Shown here in pieces: positions 13,791 to 25,794 of a DNA stretch of 64,000 nucleotides (position 1 is its first letter; each line of letters begins with the position of its first letter). The notes below the pieces were generated by a model. That model was not told where the DNA came from and ran no database searches. It saw only the letters and a list, made by a program, of their open reading frames with translations. Origin of the DNA: Bufo bufo (taxonomy: Eukaryota > Chordata > Amphibia > Anura > Bufonidae); assembly GCF_905171765.1 (NCBI RefSeq), contig NC_053391.1, forward strand, positions 149,487,917 to 149,551,916, in the 5' to 3' direction. The position numbers were made by a program, and so were the translations under genes.

Positions 13791-16700
13791 GTCACTTATG
13801 CACGTCTAATCCCAGATGTGCAGTATATCAGAGGGTTTTTTCACCCCAGTAAGCACAAAGCCGTATTTGTGGCCTAAATGTGACACTCACTTATGCACGT
13901 CTAATCCCAGATGTGCAGTATATCAGAGGGTTTTTTCACCCCAGTAAGCACAAAGCCGTATTTCTGGCCTAAATGTGACAGTCACTTATGCATGTCTAAT
14001 CTCAGATTTGCAGTATATTAGAGGGTTTTTTCACCCCAGTAAGCACAAAGCCGTATTTGTGGCCTAAATGTGACACTCACTTATGCACGTCTAATCCCAG
14101 ATGTGCAGTATATCAGAGGGTTTTTTCACCCCAGTAAGCACAAAGCCGTATTTGTGGCCTAAATGTGACAGTCACTTATGCATGTCTAATCCCAGATGTG
14201 CAGTATATCAGAGGGTTTTTTCACCCCAGTATACACAAAGCCGTATTTGTGGCCTAAATGTGACACTCACTTATGCATGTCTAATCCCAGATGTGCAGTA
14301 TATCAGAGGGTTTTTTCCCCCCAGTAAGCAAACAGCTGTATTTCTGGCCTAAATGTGACACTCACTTATGCATAACTAATTCTAGATGTGCACTATATGA
14401 AACAGATGTTTTTTCTTTCACCACAGTAAGCAAAAAGCCGTATTTCTGGCCTAAATGTGACACTCACTTATGCAAGTCTAATCCCAGATGTGCAGTATAT
14501 CAGAGGGTTTTTTCACCCCATAAGCACAAAGCCGTATTTCTGGCCTAAATGTGACACTCACTTATGCACGTCTAATCCCAGATATGCAGTATATCAGAGG
14601 GTTTTTTCACCCCAGTAAGCACAAAGCCGTATTTGTGGCCTAAATGTGACTCTCACTTATGCACGTCTAATTCCTGATGTGCAGTATAATAGAGGTTTTT
14701 TTCACCCCAGTAAGCACAAAGCCGTATTTGTGGCCTAAATGTGACACTCACTTATGCACGTCTAATCCCAGATGTGCAGTACATCAGAGGGTTTTTTCAC
14801 CCCAGTAAGCAAAAAGCTGAATTTGTGGCCTAAATGTGACAGTCACTTATGCAAGTCTATTCCCAGATGTGCAGTATATTAGAGGGTTTTTTCATCCCAG
14901 TAAGCACAAAGCCGAATTTGTGGCCTAAATGTGACACTCACTTATGCACATCTAATCCCAGATGTGCAGTATATCAGAGGGTTTTTTCACCCTAATAACC
15001 AAAAAGCCGTATTTCTGGCCTAAATGTGACAATCACTTATGCACGTCTAATCCTAGATGTGCACTATATGAAACTGATGTTTTTATTTCACCCCAGTATG
15101 CCCCAGTATGAGAAAGCCGTTTTTTTTGCCTAAATTTCACAGTTACTTATGCATGTCTAATCTAAGATGTGCAGTATATCAGAGAGTTTTTTCACCCCAG
15201 TAAGCAAACAGCTGTATTTCTGGCCTAAATGTGACACTCACTTATGCATAACTAATCCTAGATGTGCACTATATGAAACAGATGTTTTTTTCTTTCACCA
15301 CAGTAACCAAAAAGCTGTATTTCTGGACTAAATGTGACACTCACTTATGCACGTCTAATCCCAGATATGCAGAATATCAGAGGGTTTTTTCACCCCAGTA
15401 AGCACAAAGCCGTATTTGTGGCCTAAATGTGACAGTCATTATGCACGTCTAATCCCAGATGTGCAGTAGTATAATAGAGGGTTTCACCCCAGTAAGCACA
15501 AAGCCGTATTTGTGGCCTAAATGTGACACTCACTTATGCACGTCTAATCCCAGATGTGCAGTATATTAGAGGGTTTTTTCACCCCAGGAAGCACAAAGCC
15601 GTATTTCTGGCCTAAATGTGACAATCACTTATGCATGTCTAATCCCAAATATGCAGTATATTAGAGGGTTTTTTCACCCCAGTATACACAAAGCCGTATT
15701 TGTGGCCTAAATGTGACACTCACTTATGCATGTCTAATCCCAGATGTGCAGTATATCAGAGGGTTTTTTCACCCCAGTAAGCAAACAGCTGTATTTCTGG
15801 CCTAAATGTGACACTCACTTATGCATAACTAATTCTAGATGTGCACTATATGAAACAGATGTTTTTTCTTTCACCACAGTAAGCAAAAAGCCGTATTTCT
15901 GGCCTAAATGTGACACTCACTTATGCAAGTCTAATCCCAGATGTGCAGTATGTTAGAGGGTTTTTTCACCCCAGTAAGCACAAAGCCGTATTTGTGGCCT
16001 AAATGTGACAGTCACTTATGCACGTCTAATTCCAGATGTGCAGTATAATAGAGGTTTTTTTTCACCCCAGTAAGCACAAAGCCGTATTTGTGGCCTAAAT
16101 GTGACACTCACTTATGCACGTCTAGTCCCAGATGTGCAGTATATCAGAGGGTTTTTTCACCCCAGTAAGCACAAAGCCGTATTTCTGGCCTAAATGTGAC
16201 ACTCACTTATGCATGTCTAATCCCAGATATGCAGTATGTTAGAGGGTTTTTTTACCCCATTAAGCACAAAGCCGTATTTGTGGCCTAAATGTGACACTCA
16301 CTTATGCACGTCTAATCCCAGATGTGCAGTACATCAGAGGGTTTTTTCACCCCAGTAAGCAAAAAGCTGAATTTGTGGCCTAAATGTGACAGTCACTTAT
16401 GCAAGTCTATTCCCAGATGTGCAGTATATTAGAAGGTTTTTTCACCCCAGTAAGCACAAAGCCGTATTTGTGGCCTAAATGTGACAGTCACTTATGCACG
16501 TCTAATTCCAGATGTGCAGTATAATAGAGGTTTTTTTTCACCCCAGTAAGCACAAAGCCGTATTTGTGGCCTAAATGTGACACTCACTTATGCACGTCTA
16601 GTCCCAGATGTGCAGTATATCAGAGGGTTTTTTCACCCCAGTAAGCACAAAGCCGTATTTCTGGCCTAAATGTGACACTCACTTATGCATGTCTAATCCC

Positions 16701-18243
16701 AGATATGCAGTATGTTAGAGGGTTTTTTCACCCCATTAAGCACAAAGCCGTATTTGTGGCCTAAATGTGACACTCACTTATGCACGTCTAATCCCAGATG
16801 TGCAGTACATCAGAGGGTTTTTTCACCCCAGTAAGCAAAAAGCTGAATTTGTGGCCTAAATGTGACAGTCACTTATGCAAGTCTATTCCCAGATGTGCAG
16901 TATATTAGAGGGTTTTTTCATCCCAGTAAGCACAAAGCCGAATTTGTGGCCTAAATGTGACACTCACTTATGCACATCTAATCCCAGATGTGCAGTATAT
17001 CAGAGGGTTTTTTCACCCCAGTAACCAAAAAGCCGTATTTCTGGCCTAAATGTGACAATCACTTATGCACGTCTAATCCTAGATGTGCACTATATGAAAC
17101 TGATGTTTTTATTTCACCCCAGTATGCCCCAGTATGAGAATGCCGTATTTTTTGCCTAAATTTCACAGTTACTTATGCATGTCTAATCTAAGATGTGCAG
17201 TATATCAGAGAGTTTTTTCACCCCAGTAAGCAAACAGCTGTATTTCTGGCCTAAATGTGACACTCACTTATGCATAACTAATCCTAGATGTGCACTATAT
17301 GAAACAGATGTTTTTTTCTTTCACCACAGTAACCAAAAAGCCGTATTTCTGGCCTAAATGTGACACTCACTTATGCACGTCTAATCCCAGATATGCAGAA
17401 TATCAGAGGGTTTTTTCACCCCAGTAAGCACAAAGCCGTATTTGTGGCCTAAATGTGACAGTCACTTATGCACGTCTAATCCCAGATGTGCAGTAGTATA
17501 ATAGAGGGTTTCACCCCAGTAAGCACAAAGCCGTATTTGTGGCCTAAATGTGACACTCACTTATGCACGTCTAATCCCAGATGTGCAGTATATCAGAGGG
17601 TTTTTTCACCCCAGTAAGCACAAAGCCGTATTTTTGGCCTAAATATGACACTCACTTATGCATGTCTAATCCCAGATGTGCAGTTTATCAGAGGGTTTTT
17701 TCACCCCAGTAAGCACAAAGCCGTATTTGTGGCCTAAATGTGACACTCACTTATGCACGTCTAATCCCAGATGTGCACTATATGAAACAGATGGTTTTTT
17801 TTCACCCCAGTATGCTCCAGTATGAGAAAACCGGATTTGTGGCCTAATTTTTACAGTCACTTATGCATGTCTAATCCCAGATGTGCAGTATATAAGAGGG
17901 TTTTTTCACCCCAGTAAGCAAAAAGCTATATTTCTGTCCTAAATGTGACACTCACGTATGCACGTCTAATCCTAGATGTGCACTATATGAAACAGATGTT
18001 CTTTTTTCACCTCAGTAAGCAAAAAGCTATATTTCTGGCCAAAATGTGACACCTACTTATGCACGTCTAATCCCAGATGTGCACTATATGAAACAGATGG
18101 GTTTTTTTTCACCCCAGTAATCAAAAAGCTGTTTTTCTGGCCTAAATGTGACAATCACTTATGCACGTCTAATCCTAGATGTGCACTATATGAAAAAAAG
18201 TTTTTTTTTTTAACCCCAGTAAGCAAAAAGCTGTATTTCTGGA

Positions 18244-18776
18244 CTTGCAGACATGCAGATATCCTGTGCTGGTGCACTATCGTTGCATAAAATGGCTGCC
18301 GATTATGTATTGATATTGACAAACTGAAGTAAAAAAAGTTCGTTTTCAGCAGTAGTCGGCTCAGGGTAGGCTTAAAAAAATTGTGCACTGCACCCACAAA
18401 ACACATTTGCTGTAGATCGCTGAGTAAAAAAGCAGTTCTTCATAAGATTTCTTTCTGATCTCTCCCTCACAGCAGCTGCAGCCTCTCCCTACACTAATCC
18501 GAGCAGAGTGACGGGCGGCGCTACGTGACTCCAGCTTAAATAGAGGCTGGGTCACATGCTGCAGTTGGCCAGTAACAGCCATGCCTATTGTGATGGCCTT
18601 TTGGGGCAAGTAGTATGACGCTTGTTGATTGGCTGCTGTGCAGCCTTTCAAAAAGCTCCAAGAAAGCGCCGAACACCAAACTCGAACTTTTACGTAAATG
18701 TTCGGGTCCGGGTGCCGAAAAACCTAAAGTTCGGTACGAACGAAAGCGTTTTTGCTGAACCCTGCCATACCTAGCA
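18244..18776. mobile_element. Terminal fragment of a hAT-like non-autonomous element
   Basis: Sequence abruptly changes from satellite to a moderately GC-rich segment. It ends in repeated TTCGGGT/CCGAAC motifs around 18,675-18,750, a layout typical of the subterminal part of amphibian hAT elements. A second repeat end (GTGTGAAAGTAGCCT) begins at about 18,785. The opposite terminus is not in view, so the satellite may sit inside or beside this element. Assignment to hAT is from terminal style, not from a transposase. Confidence 0.4.
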
Positions 18777-19704
18777 AAAATGCTAGTGTGAAAGTAGCCT
18801 GAGTGAGTATGAAGTGAACAGTGGAATACAAACCACTACTCTACGGAGGGGTGCATAAAACAGTGTTGTGCTCCAATGGAGAAAGGAAATAAGTACTATA
18901 CTTATGCTAGATTAAATGGGAAACATTCAACTTGGTATACTTTGCCCAATATAGGCCACTGTAAGGGCCGTAAATACTGTATATTATGGCTTGTATCCAA
19001 ATTTATACACTACAATATTTTATAGTTTTATGATTTTGCGTGCTCATAGAGCTACTGAACAGATTGCTTTTTGAAGGAACAACACCCATCAAAATACAAT
19101 TATAAGAATACCGACTGACAATAATCATTGTAGTAGCTAATGAATTTGTCCAATTATAAAACATACAAACTTGCGTATAAGCACGTATAGTACCTTAAAA
19201 AAAAAACTTTATGCATATGCCCAAAAACTAAATACAAAAATATCTAAAAAATAAAAATTGTTAATGAATACATAAAAAATATAAATTACTACTATAATAA
19301 AAACAAATTAATCAGCTATGTCTTAAGTATTTTCAGTATTCCACAAATGTATGCTTCATTTAGCCCAGCCAGTAAAAAGGATTCAAAATGATAAATTCAT
19401 TACATTACTCTATGTCATGATTGATTGAATTTACCCACTAGAATTTTCAATGGGGCTAATAGACCTCTTCCATGGTGTGAGCTGAGATGTCTAGACATGC
19501 TGTGCTATATTTATTTGCGGTGGATATTAAACTGATGCTTATTAAAGCATTCCGTAATGGTACAAATTGTACTGTAATTCACATGGGCATTGTAGCATAT
19601 TCACTATATGACTAAAACGACAAATATATTGTTCATTTTAGGCCATGGTCAGATATCATAATCAAATATCAGAAAAATGTCTATTAAGGCAAAATACTCA
19701 CCTT
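18777..19704. other. AT-rich DNA without recognised features; ancestral flank of hAT copy A
   Basis: No ORF, RNA or complete repeat was recognised. The last 90 bases or so (about 19,617-19,704) match the reverse complement of about 28,962-29,040, which shows that this flank belongs to an older dispersed repeat that was already duplicated before hAT copy A inserted. Confidence 0.6.
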
Positions 19705-20089
19705 TAGAGATGGCCTTGCGGTTCACCCGGCGGTCGTTTTGCTGCAAACTTTGTGCGTTCGCAATTCGCCCAACATATGGCGATATTCGCGCCCGCTATA
19801 TTTTTTTACATTTTGAAGAACTTTGACCCATGACACATCCATCAGGTGGTACAGGACAGCCAATTAAGACGTTTCAGAACATGGACACACCCCCACCCTC
19901 TAGAAAAAAAATAAAAAATGAGCTGGCAGACATTTTACATTCAGTCTTTTGCCAGTGTAGGGAGAGGTTGCTGTGTGGAGCAGGGACAGACTGTTAGGGA
20001 CACAAAATGCTAGCTAATAGGGCCACAAAAGTCCTTTTAGGACTGGTATAGGTATGCTATCGATAGGTGTGACTTACTGAGGGGTGTAA

Positions 20090-20810
20090 TATACTTATAA
20101 TATACTTTCTAACATAGAAAGTATATTATAGTGCAATTGTATTATGCAGCAGTTGTGTGCTGTTCTGCTGCGATACTGCAGCTACACAGAGTGCCAAACG
20201 CTATTTGAACAAATAATTTCTACTGGTGTGATTTACCAGTTGCACCCCCCAAATTGATTGAAGCAGGGGTGTTATATACCAATAATATACTTTCTATATA
20301 GTGCATTTAGGTAGTGCAGCATTTGTTTGCGGTTTTGCTGAGTTAATGCAGCTACACAGAGTGACAAACGCTATTGGAACAAACAATTTCTACTGGGGTG
20401 ATTTACCAGTTGCCCCCCAAAAAAAATTGATTACAGCAGGGGTGTTATATACCAATATACTTTCTATATAGTGCATTTGGGTAGTGCAGCATTTGTTTGC
20501 GGTTTTGCTGCGTTACCGCATCTACACAGAGTGCCAAACGCTATTGGAACAAATAATTTCTACTGGTGTGATTTACCAGTTGCCCCCCCCCCAAAAAAAA
20601 CTGATTGAAGCAGGGGTGTTATATACCAATATTATACTTTCTATATAGTGCATTTAGGTAGTGCAGTATTTGTTTGCGGTTTTGCTGCGTTACCTCTGCT
20701 ACACAGAGTGCCAAACGCTATTGGAACCAATAATTTCCACAGGTGTGATTTACCAGTTGCCCCCCAAAAAAAATTGATTGAGGCAGGGGTGTGATATACA
20801 TTCTTCCACA
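20090..20810 (+). repeat. 5' subterminal tandem repeats of hAT copy A (about 185 bp)
   Basis: About four units share TATACTTTCTATATAGTGCA, a TGCGGTTTTGCTGCG segment, CTACACAGAGTGCCAAACGC, ACTGGTGTGATTTACCAGTTG and a C-run/A-run. The first unit carries a near-perfect hairpin at about 20,098-20,128 (AATATACTTTCTA / TAGAAAGTATATT). The same units occur in reverse orientation in hAT copy B, so they are part of the transposon's structure rather than a local satellite. Confidence 0.88.
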
Positions 20811-20847
20811 AATACTGCTCTTCTATAGGGACTTTTGTCACAGGGTC

Positions 20848-22510
20848 ATGTTGAAAATGACAGGCAGAGGAAGAGGCAGGCCATTCCACAGGGGTGGTAG
20901 GGGTCGTGCAAGTGCACTAGGCGGGGGCCAAAGTGGGAAGTCGCAGAAGGTGCGTGCGATTACGTCAAAGGAGCACCAGACTTGGTTGAGTGGCTCAATC
21001 AGCCTTCCGCTTCTGCACCCTCCCCATCCTCTCTATCTGCTCCATCTTCACTCTCTGCTGTGTGCACCCCCAAAGACACCACCACCATATCCCTTCTGCC
21101 AGAGTCACAGTAAATATTTTCCCATCCATTCCCAGAATACCTTACAGATGCGCAGTCATTCTTGGCATCGGATCAGGAAGAGGAGGTATCAACGGCCGCC
21201 ACCCAGCAGTCTGACGATAGTACCCGGATCAGTCCAAGGAGTGTGGTCCCCGCTGTTGCTGCCTACTCCAAGATCTCTAATGTTAGGGGTGGTGAAGGTG
21301 ACGATGATGATGTGTTGATGGACGTCACGTGGGTGCACACAAGACAAAAAGAGGAGGGGAGTTCAGAGGGAGAGACGGAGCAGCAGATAGGGAGAAGAAG
21401 CAGGCAGGAAGCAAAAAGACTGCTAATGTATCTGGAACTAGCCATCCACCTTGCACGGTCGCATCTGGCGTTCCCAGGACGCCGGCACATGGCTCCACAG
21501 TGTGGGCTTTTTTTAACGTGTCCACTGGTGACAATATTGTTGTTATCTGCAGCCTGTGCTTGCAACGCATAAGTCGCAGTAAGCCCAACACTAACCTAGG
21601 GACGACTGCCTTAAGAATGCACCTGGCCTCCCATCACCCAGCCCAGTGAGAGAAACTCCGTCAGGACCCACTAAGTCACACTCCCGGCGCTCCCCGTCCT
21701 GCCTCTTCTCCTTCTCTCTCCTCCCAATTGTCCTCCACTCCACCTTCCACCGTGCAATCGTTGCATTCATCTGGCAAAATTCAGGCTTCCTTGCCCCCAA
21801 ATGTTCGAGCTAAAAAAGATGAAGACGTCGGATAACCCTCTTGCCCAGTCGGATAACGCTCTTGTCCAACGGCTGACCGCTGGCTTGTCAGAACTGCTAG
21901 CCTGCCAACTACTGCTGTATAAACTGGTGGATTTGGAGGCCTTTAGAAAATTTGTGGCCATTGGCACACCACAATGGAAGGTCCCCGGAAGTAAATATTT
22001 CTCCCAGAAGGACATCCCAGAGCTATATGGCCACGTTCAGTGGCAAGTGAATGTATCTCTGGCACACAGTGTTGGTGCCAAGATACATCTGACCACAGAC
22101 ACGTGGGCTAGCAAACACGGGCAGGGAAGTACCTAACTTTTGCTGCCCACTGGGTGAACCTTCTGACGGCCATCAAGCATGCAACCCGTGGCACCCAAGT
22201 AGATTTGGTGTTTCCGCAATGGATTGCATGCAGGCCTGCCTCTTCTTCGCCCCCTCCTACTCCATCCTCCCTCTCCTCCTCGTCTGACTCCTCCTTTTCC
22301 ACTGCTACCGCCTTTTCCGCTGCGCCCCCATAGCTCCCCAGAACCTATTCGACGTGCCAGGTGAGACGTTGCCATGCTGTGCTACGTCTGTTGTGCCTGG
22401 AAGCCAAGAGCCACACCTGTCCTTCACTCCTTTCAGCTTTGCGGTCACAGGCCGATCAGTGGCTAACCCTGCTCAATTTGACAGTTGGTGAAGTGGTTGT
22501 GTGTACCGCC
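20848..22510 (+). pseudogene. hAT transposase pseudogene (copy A)
   Basis: The start is ATG at 20,848; the N terminus has an AT-hook-like GRGRGRP core followed by a second Gly/Arg cluster. After frame changes, a Ser/Thr/Asp/Glu-rich linker (about 21,160-21,340) leads to a BED-type zinc finger at about 21,500-21,645 with CSLC and a downstream MHLASHH pair. About 21,801-22,136 encodes the start of the hAT catalytic fold, including the IHLTTDTW strand whose Asp is the expected first acidic residue. Later pieces (about 22,137-22,510) are in shifted frames and the domain is incomplete: no insertion domain end or C-terminal dimerisation region is found before unrelated AT-rich DNA. Several frameshifts make it inactive. 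Confidence 0.82.
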
Positions 22511-24130
22511 AAAAACATTTTTTTTATCGCATCATTAGGGATTTTTCGCAATGACGCTTTTTTTTAAACACTCGATCTGCATATACAGCAATTGTTCTAA
22601 CATATGGGTTGGAAATATAGTAATTCAGTGGGACGCCACGTGATAAAGCAAGAGACCACGTGGGACGCCGCGTAAGGTCCTTGCAGGACAAAGGAAAATT
22701 TTATTTGGCGTGGAGTGGTAACATTCTCAAATTTTTCTTATTTTACTAGTTGCAGATCATCAATTTGAATCAAATATATCTGCAACCAAAGTGTTTCCTC
22801 TTTATAAAGTGAATATTTTTAGGATTTGATCAATAAGCATACCACAATTAATCAGGTATCAAGAGCATATGTCCAATCTGAAGTGACTACATTGGTCCTC
22901 AATATATAGATATTTTAACATAATTTCTCTTGTGGACTCCATCCTAGTGCACTGAATCCACATATGCATCACATTTAATGGTCCTTTATATTGAATCTGA
23001 ATTTACGCTTTTAATCTTCTTGGTCTTTGCACATTGATGTATTTTTTATTATTTAATTATTTATACCGAGAGAATATTATCAACTTGATGTACTAAACTC
23101 ATATTCTATGAACTTAGAGATTTATCTTGCACTCAGCACTTATATAAATTCAGCTTGCATATAGCACTTTATTGTACTCAGCATACACCACCCACCTTTG
23201 TGGACTCCACCCACATCCATTACCTTCAGTGTATTCAACTTTATGCAATATGACATATATGCAACTTATACCTAGCACCTTATTGCATTCAGCCTGTATA
23301 TAGCACTTTAAACCTCATCTACAATACAATCTCCACTTCTAATTATTGTTCATCCAATGTGCACATACAGATGTGGCAGGGTTAGCACTCCAGCTATTAA
23401 CTCAAATTTCTTAACTCATCGAGTTATCTTGAGACAAAAGCAATTGAAAAGCAATTGAAGGTATTTGCTTAGATTAGATAACACAACTCAGAAATCTCAG
23501 AAAACAGGAGTGTTAACTCTACTCCATCTGTAGCACTAAGTTCACATACAACACTTTATTGTATTCAGCTTCTATTTGTATATTCAACGTGTATTCTACA
23601 CCATATGTACTCAGCTTATACATAAATTGCACATAGCACTTTATTGTGCTTAGCTCGCACACAACACTTTATTGTATTCAGCCTCCATTTGTGTATTCAG
23701 CTCGTATCCCATAATATATGCACTCAGCATATAAATAACAATATATGTACTCAGCTTGTATTTAACATTCAAACTAGATCTACAGTACAATTTTCCCAGT
23801 ATATCTAACTGGTCTTGTTTTTATATTAATAAAATTAATAAATACGTTTTTTAAACCTAAATAATTGTTCGATCTTTCCAGATGAGAGTGTGCCATCACA
23901 ACTATATATTATTTTCAATTGTTCTAACACGCATGTGAAATGTAATCAAAGACACAGCTTTAATGTCAAATTACTTACAGTGATCAGAAGTTCTTCCTCA
24001 ACGTCGCAAAAATAGTTGCCAACATTTTTTCTGATCGAATCCAACTTCGGTCTCGTGTAAACCAGTTGCTGTAGTAGGCCGCGCCTATTTTGCGCATACG
24101 TGAAAATTACATTGCCGATATTTTGCATTG
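22511..24130. repeat. AT-rich insertion with degenerate CACTTTATTGTATTCAGC repeats
   Basis: No coding frame is supported. From about 23,130 to 23,780 imperfect units containing AGCACTTTATTGTA and TATTCAGCTT/TACTCAGCTT recur many times at variable spacing. Near 22,625-22,665 two CACGTG hexamers occur close to GGGACGCC repeats. This block interrupts hAT copy A and has no counterpart in the other hAT copies seen here. Confidence 0.6.
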
Positions 24131-24364
24131 AAAAAAATAATGAATGGAGATCGTAAATTCAAATAATTCATCTGGTATGTCACTGTCCATGTTGTGGGAC
24201 TATTTGCACACTTCTAGTAATTATTTGGTGGCTGCAATTATTTGGTTCGCCTGCCATTCAAGTCTATGGGGCCCACTGCCAACACAAGGTTTGCGAACAT
24301 TTAAGAGTGAACGCGCATTCACGTTCGCGAACCGTCCTGGCCAATGTTCGTCCATCACTACTTA

Positions 24365-24530
24365 TCCTGATAGCTGACTCTGACCTCTGACTCTGATATC
24401 TGACTTTGACATCTGACTCTGACCCCTGACTCTGACATCTGACATCTCACTTTGATATCTTACTTTGACATCTGAGTTTGATAGTTAAGTCTCACCCCCG
24501 ATTAACACCTGACTCTAGCATCTGACATCG
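24365..24530. repeat. Degenerate (CTGACTCTGACAT)n tract
   Basis: Imperfect 12-13-bp units CTGACTCTGACAT / CTGACTTTGACAT run directly after the right end of hAT copy A. Related tracts are at about 24,820-24,940, 25,105-25,165 and, in reverse, 28,935-28,955. They appear to belong to one dispersed repeat family. Confidence 0.8.
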
Positions 24531-25367
24531 ATCAGAAAAAAACCTAAAGAATCAGCTCACCTTCAAATAGAACAGATGCACAAACCACGGATTGATTTTA
24601 TTTTCCAAATAGACAATTTGCTTGAAAGTCCAGTACTTTTGGAATATAAAATGTCTTAATTAAATATCTAGACAGTAGAAAAAATGTTAAAAAGAAGTTT
24701 GCTTACATGTATTAGGTGCTATGACTATGCTGTGATCACTTGAAACATGTAAACTTTTCTACTGAATGAATATTTAATAAAGACCAAGAGTGCTGAACTT
24801 ACAACCAAATTTTCTATGTGACTTTGACCCCTGACTCTGACATCAGACTCTGGCAACTGACTTTGACATCTGATTCTGACACCTTACTTTGATATCTGAC
24901 ATATGAGTTTGAGTTTGATGTCTGACTTTTTTAATACGTCAGGGTGAAAGTCAGAATTAATTTTAGATATATTGTGTATTTGTATGCTAAACCAAGCAAC
25001 AAAAGAAAATCCACGGTTAGCAATTGCTGAGCCTATAGTTCAATGGTAAGGCTTCAGCTTTTGGGTTCAAAACTCAACAGAAACCAAAAATAAGACAAAT
25101 TCCAATGATATTTGACCTTGATGTCTGACTTTCCTCACTGGTCAGGGTCAAAGTCAGAATGAGCTTTAGATACTGTGTATGTAATAAACATACCTGTCCA
25201 GGCTCCATCAACACGATCCTCAGCACCACACAGAGAGACGAGCTGCTGAGCCACACCTCCCGTTAACACAGGCTCGTCCTTAGCAACCTGGTGCAATGCC
25301 ATGTTTCTCAACACAATGAGCATGCACTTTGGAAGACAGGCAGTGGACTGATTTACAGTCACACAGC
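24531..25367. other. Dispersed-repeat DNA with a tRNA-like segment and polyadenylation-signal tail
   Basis: About 24,730-24,805 resembles the tail cassette seen elsewhere in this window: a GAAACATGT element followed by AATAAAGA. At about 25,030-25,080 TAGTTCAATGGTAAGG and GGGTTCAAAACTC look like Pol III A and B boxes, but no full cloverleaf forms. The region flanks two related CTGACTTT tracts. No gene was seen. Confidence 0.45.
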
Positions 25368-25447
25368 TCAGTCCTATGTTCGGCACGTGTAGAAAGGGAG
25401 CGCGATCTGCCTGCGCGCCCTTTCTACAGGTGTCACACATAGGACTG
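25368..25447. repeat. Imperfect hairpin, about 35-bp arms
   Basis: CAGTCCTATGTTCGGCACGT at 25,368 pairs with the reverse complement at about 25,428-25,447; GTAGAAAGGG pairs with CCCTTTCTAC near the loop. It looks like the core of a small fold-back repeat. Confidence 0.75.
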
Positions 25448-25559
25448 TAGCGGTGAACCGCTACACTCACTCAAGGTGTAACAAGAACAAAATTAAGGTA
25501 CGGACATGCTCCTTTTTTAGAAGAAACCAGGCAGTACACACCCAGCTGCACAAAAAACT

Positions 25560-25660
25560 AGGGAGACTTGATAAAGGGGCCGTCGAGACCCCGAAACGCG
25601 TTTCTGAAAATAAACTTTATTGCCTCCTGTACCGGGTCGTGGTAATGCGCCTTATGATGT
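25560..25660 (+). repeat. CCCCGAAACGCGTT / AATAAA cassette
   Basis: The sequence contains ACTTGATAAAGGGG, a short loop, ACCCCGAAACGCGTTTC and AATAAACTTTATT. The GGGG and CCCC segments can pair as a hairpin upstream of the AATAAA. Related copies are at 36,940-37,085 (reverse) and 37,258-37,375. It looks like the 3' tail of a retroposed or MITE-like family; the family name is not known to me. Confidence 0.6.
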
Positions 25661-25794
25661 ATCAAGGCAGACGACCAGTAGAGGAATACTCTTCCGAATT
25701 CCACAAATGGCGTGCTGCCTCTGGGTAGAATGATCCGGCTCTTGGGTCTCAATTTATTCTAGGCCTTTCCAACACATGTAAGGACTACTGTTGG

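Larger units (their letters stand above)
1830..18243 (+). repeat. Satellite array, about 95-bp monomers (roughly 170 copies)
   Basis: The consensus monomer contains CACTTATGCACGTCTAATCC, CAGATGTGCAGTATATCAGA, a T6-T8 run, CACCCCAGTAAGCACAAAGC and CCTAAATGTGACA; successive copies are spaced 95 bp (for example 1,925 to 2,020). A longer variant monomer carries CACTATATGAAAC(A/T)GATG, and another carries GTAGTATAATAGAGGG. Variant monomers recur in a fixed order, giving a higher-order structure. Copies at the right edge (17,760-18,243) are more divergent, as expected at an array border. The many 70-85-codon open frames are repeat by-products that recur with the satellite periods. No CENP-B-box-like motif was seen in the consensus. 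Confidence 0.97.
19705..24360 (+). mobile_element. hAT transposon copy A (degraded)
   Basis: The left end begins TAGAGATGGCC and the right end finishes GGACGAACA-like in reverse complement (CCATCACTA), giving short TIRs TAGAGATGG/TAGTGATGG. The flanking octamers CTCACCTT and CTTATCCT match at 5 of 8 positions, all differences being C/T transitions. A paralogous empty site at 28,962-28,969 reads CTCACCTT followed directly by GATAGC, which is what follows the right octamer here. Inside are tandem subterminal units, a broken transposase (20,848-22,510), about 1.6 kb of unrelated AT-rich DNA (22,510-24,130), and a 3' terminal part homologous to 48,898-49,110. Confidence 0.88.

Noticed and set aside
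1775..15956. Many 60-85-codon frames with CSISEGFFTPV and YFWPKCDTHLC motifs across the satellite
   Set aside because: They recur with the satellite periods, change frame with each 95-bp monomer and have no independent coding signs; they are translations of the repeat.
1830..18243. CRISPR-like regular spacing
   Set aside because: Monomers are directly adjacent with no unique spacers, the region is vertebrate-type DNA and there are no cas genes.
1830..18243. Proof of centromere identity
   Set aside because: Higher-order satellite structure alone is not enough; no CENP-B-box-like motif was seen and no chromatin data are available.
18155..18651. Two minus-strand frames of 83 and 96 codons
   Set aside because: They overlap the satellite edge and a hAT-like terminus, and no domain or splice context was seen.
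21801..22136. Domesticated host gene from hAT copy A
   Set aside because: The surrounding transposase has several frameshifts and lacks its C-terminal half, and the TIRs with target duplication are still present.
25030..25080. Second candidate tRNA gene
   Set aside because: B-box-like GGGTTCAAAAC is present but no acceptor stem or full cloverleaf could be drawn.
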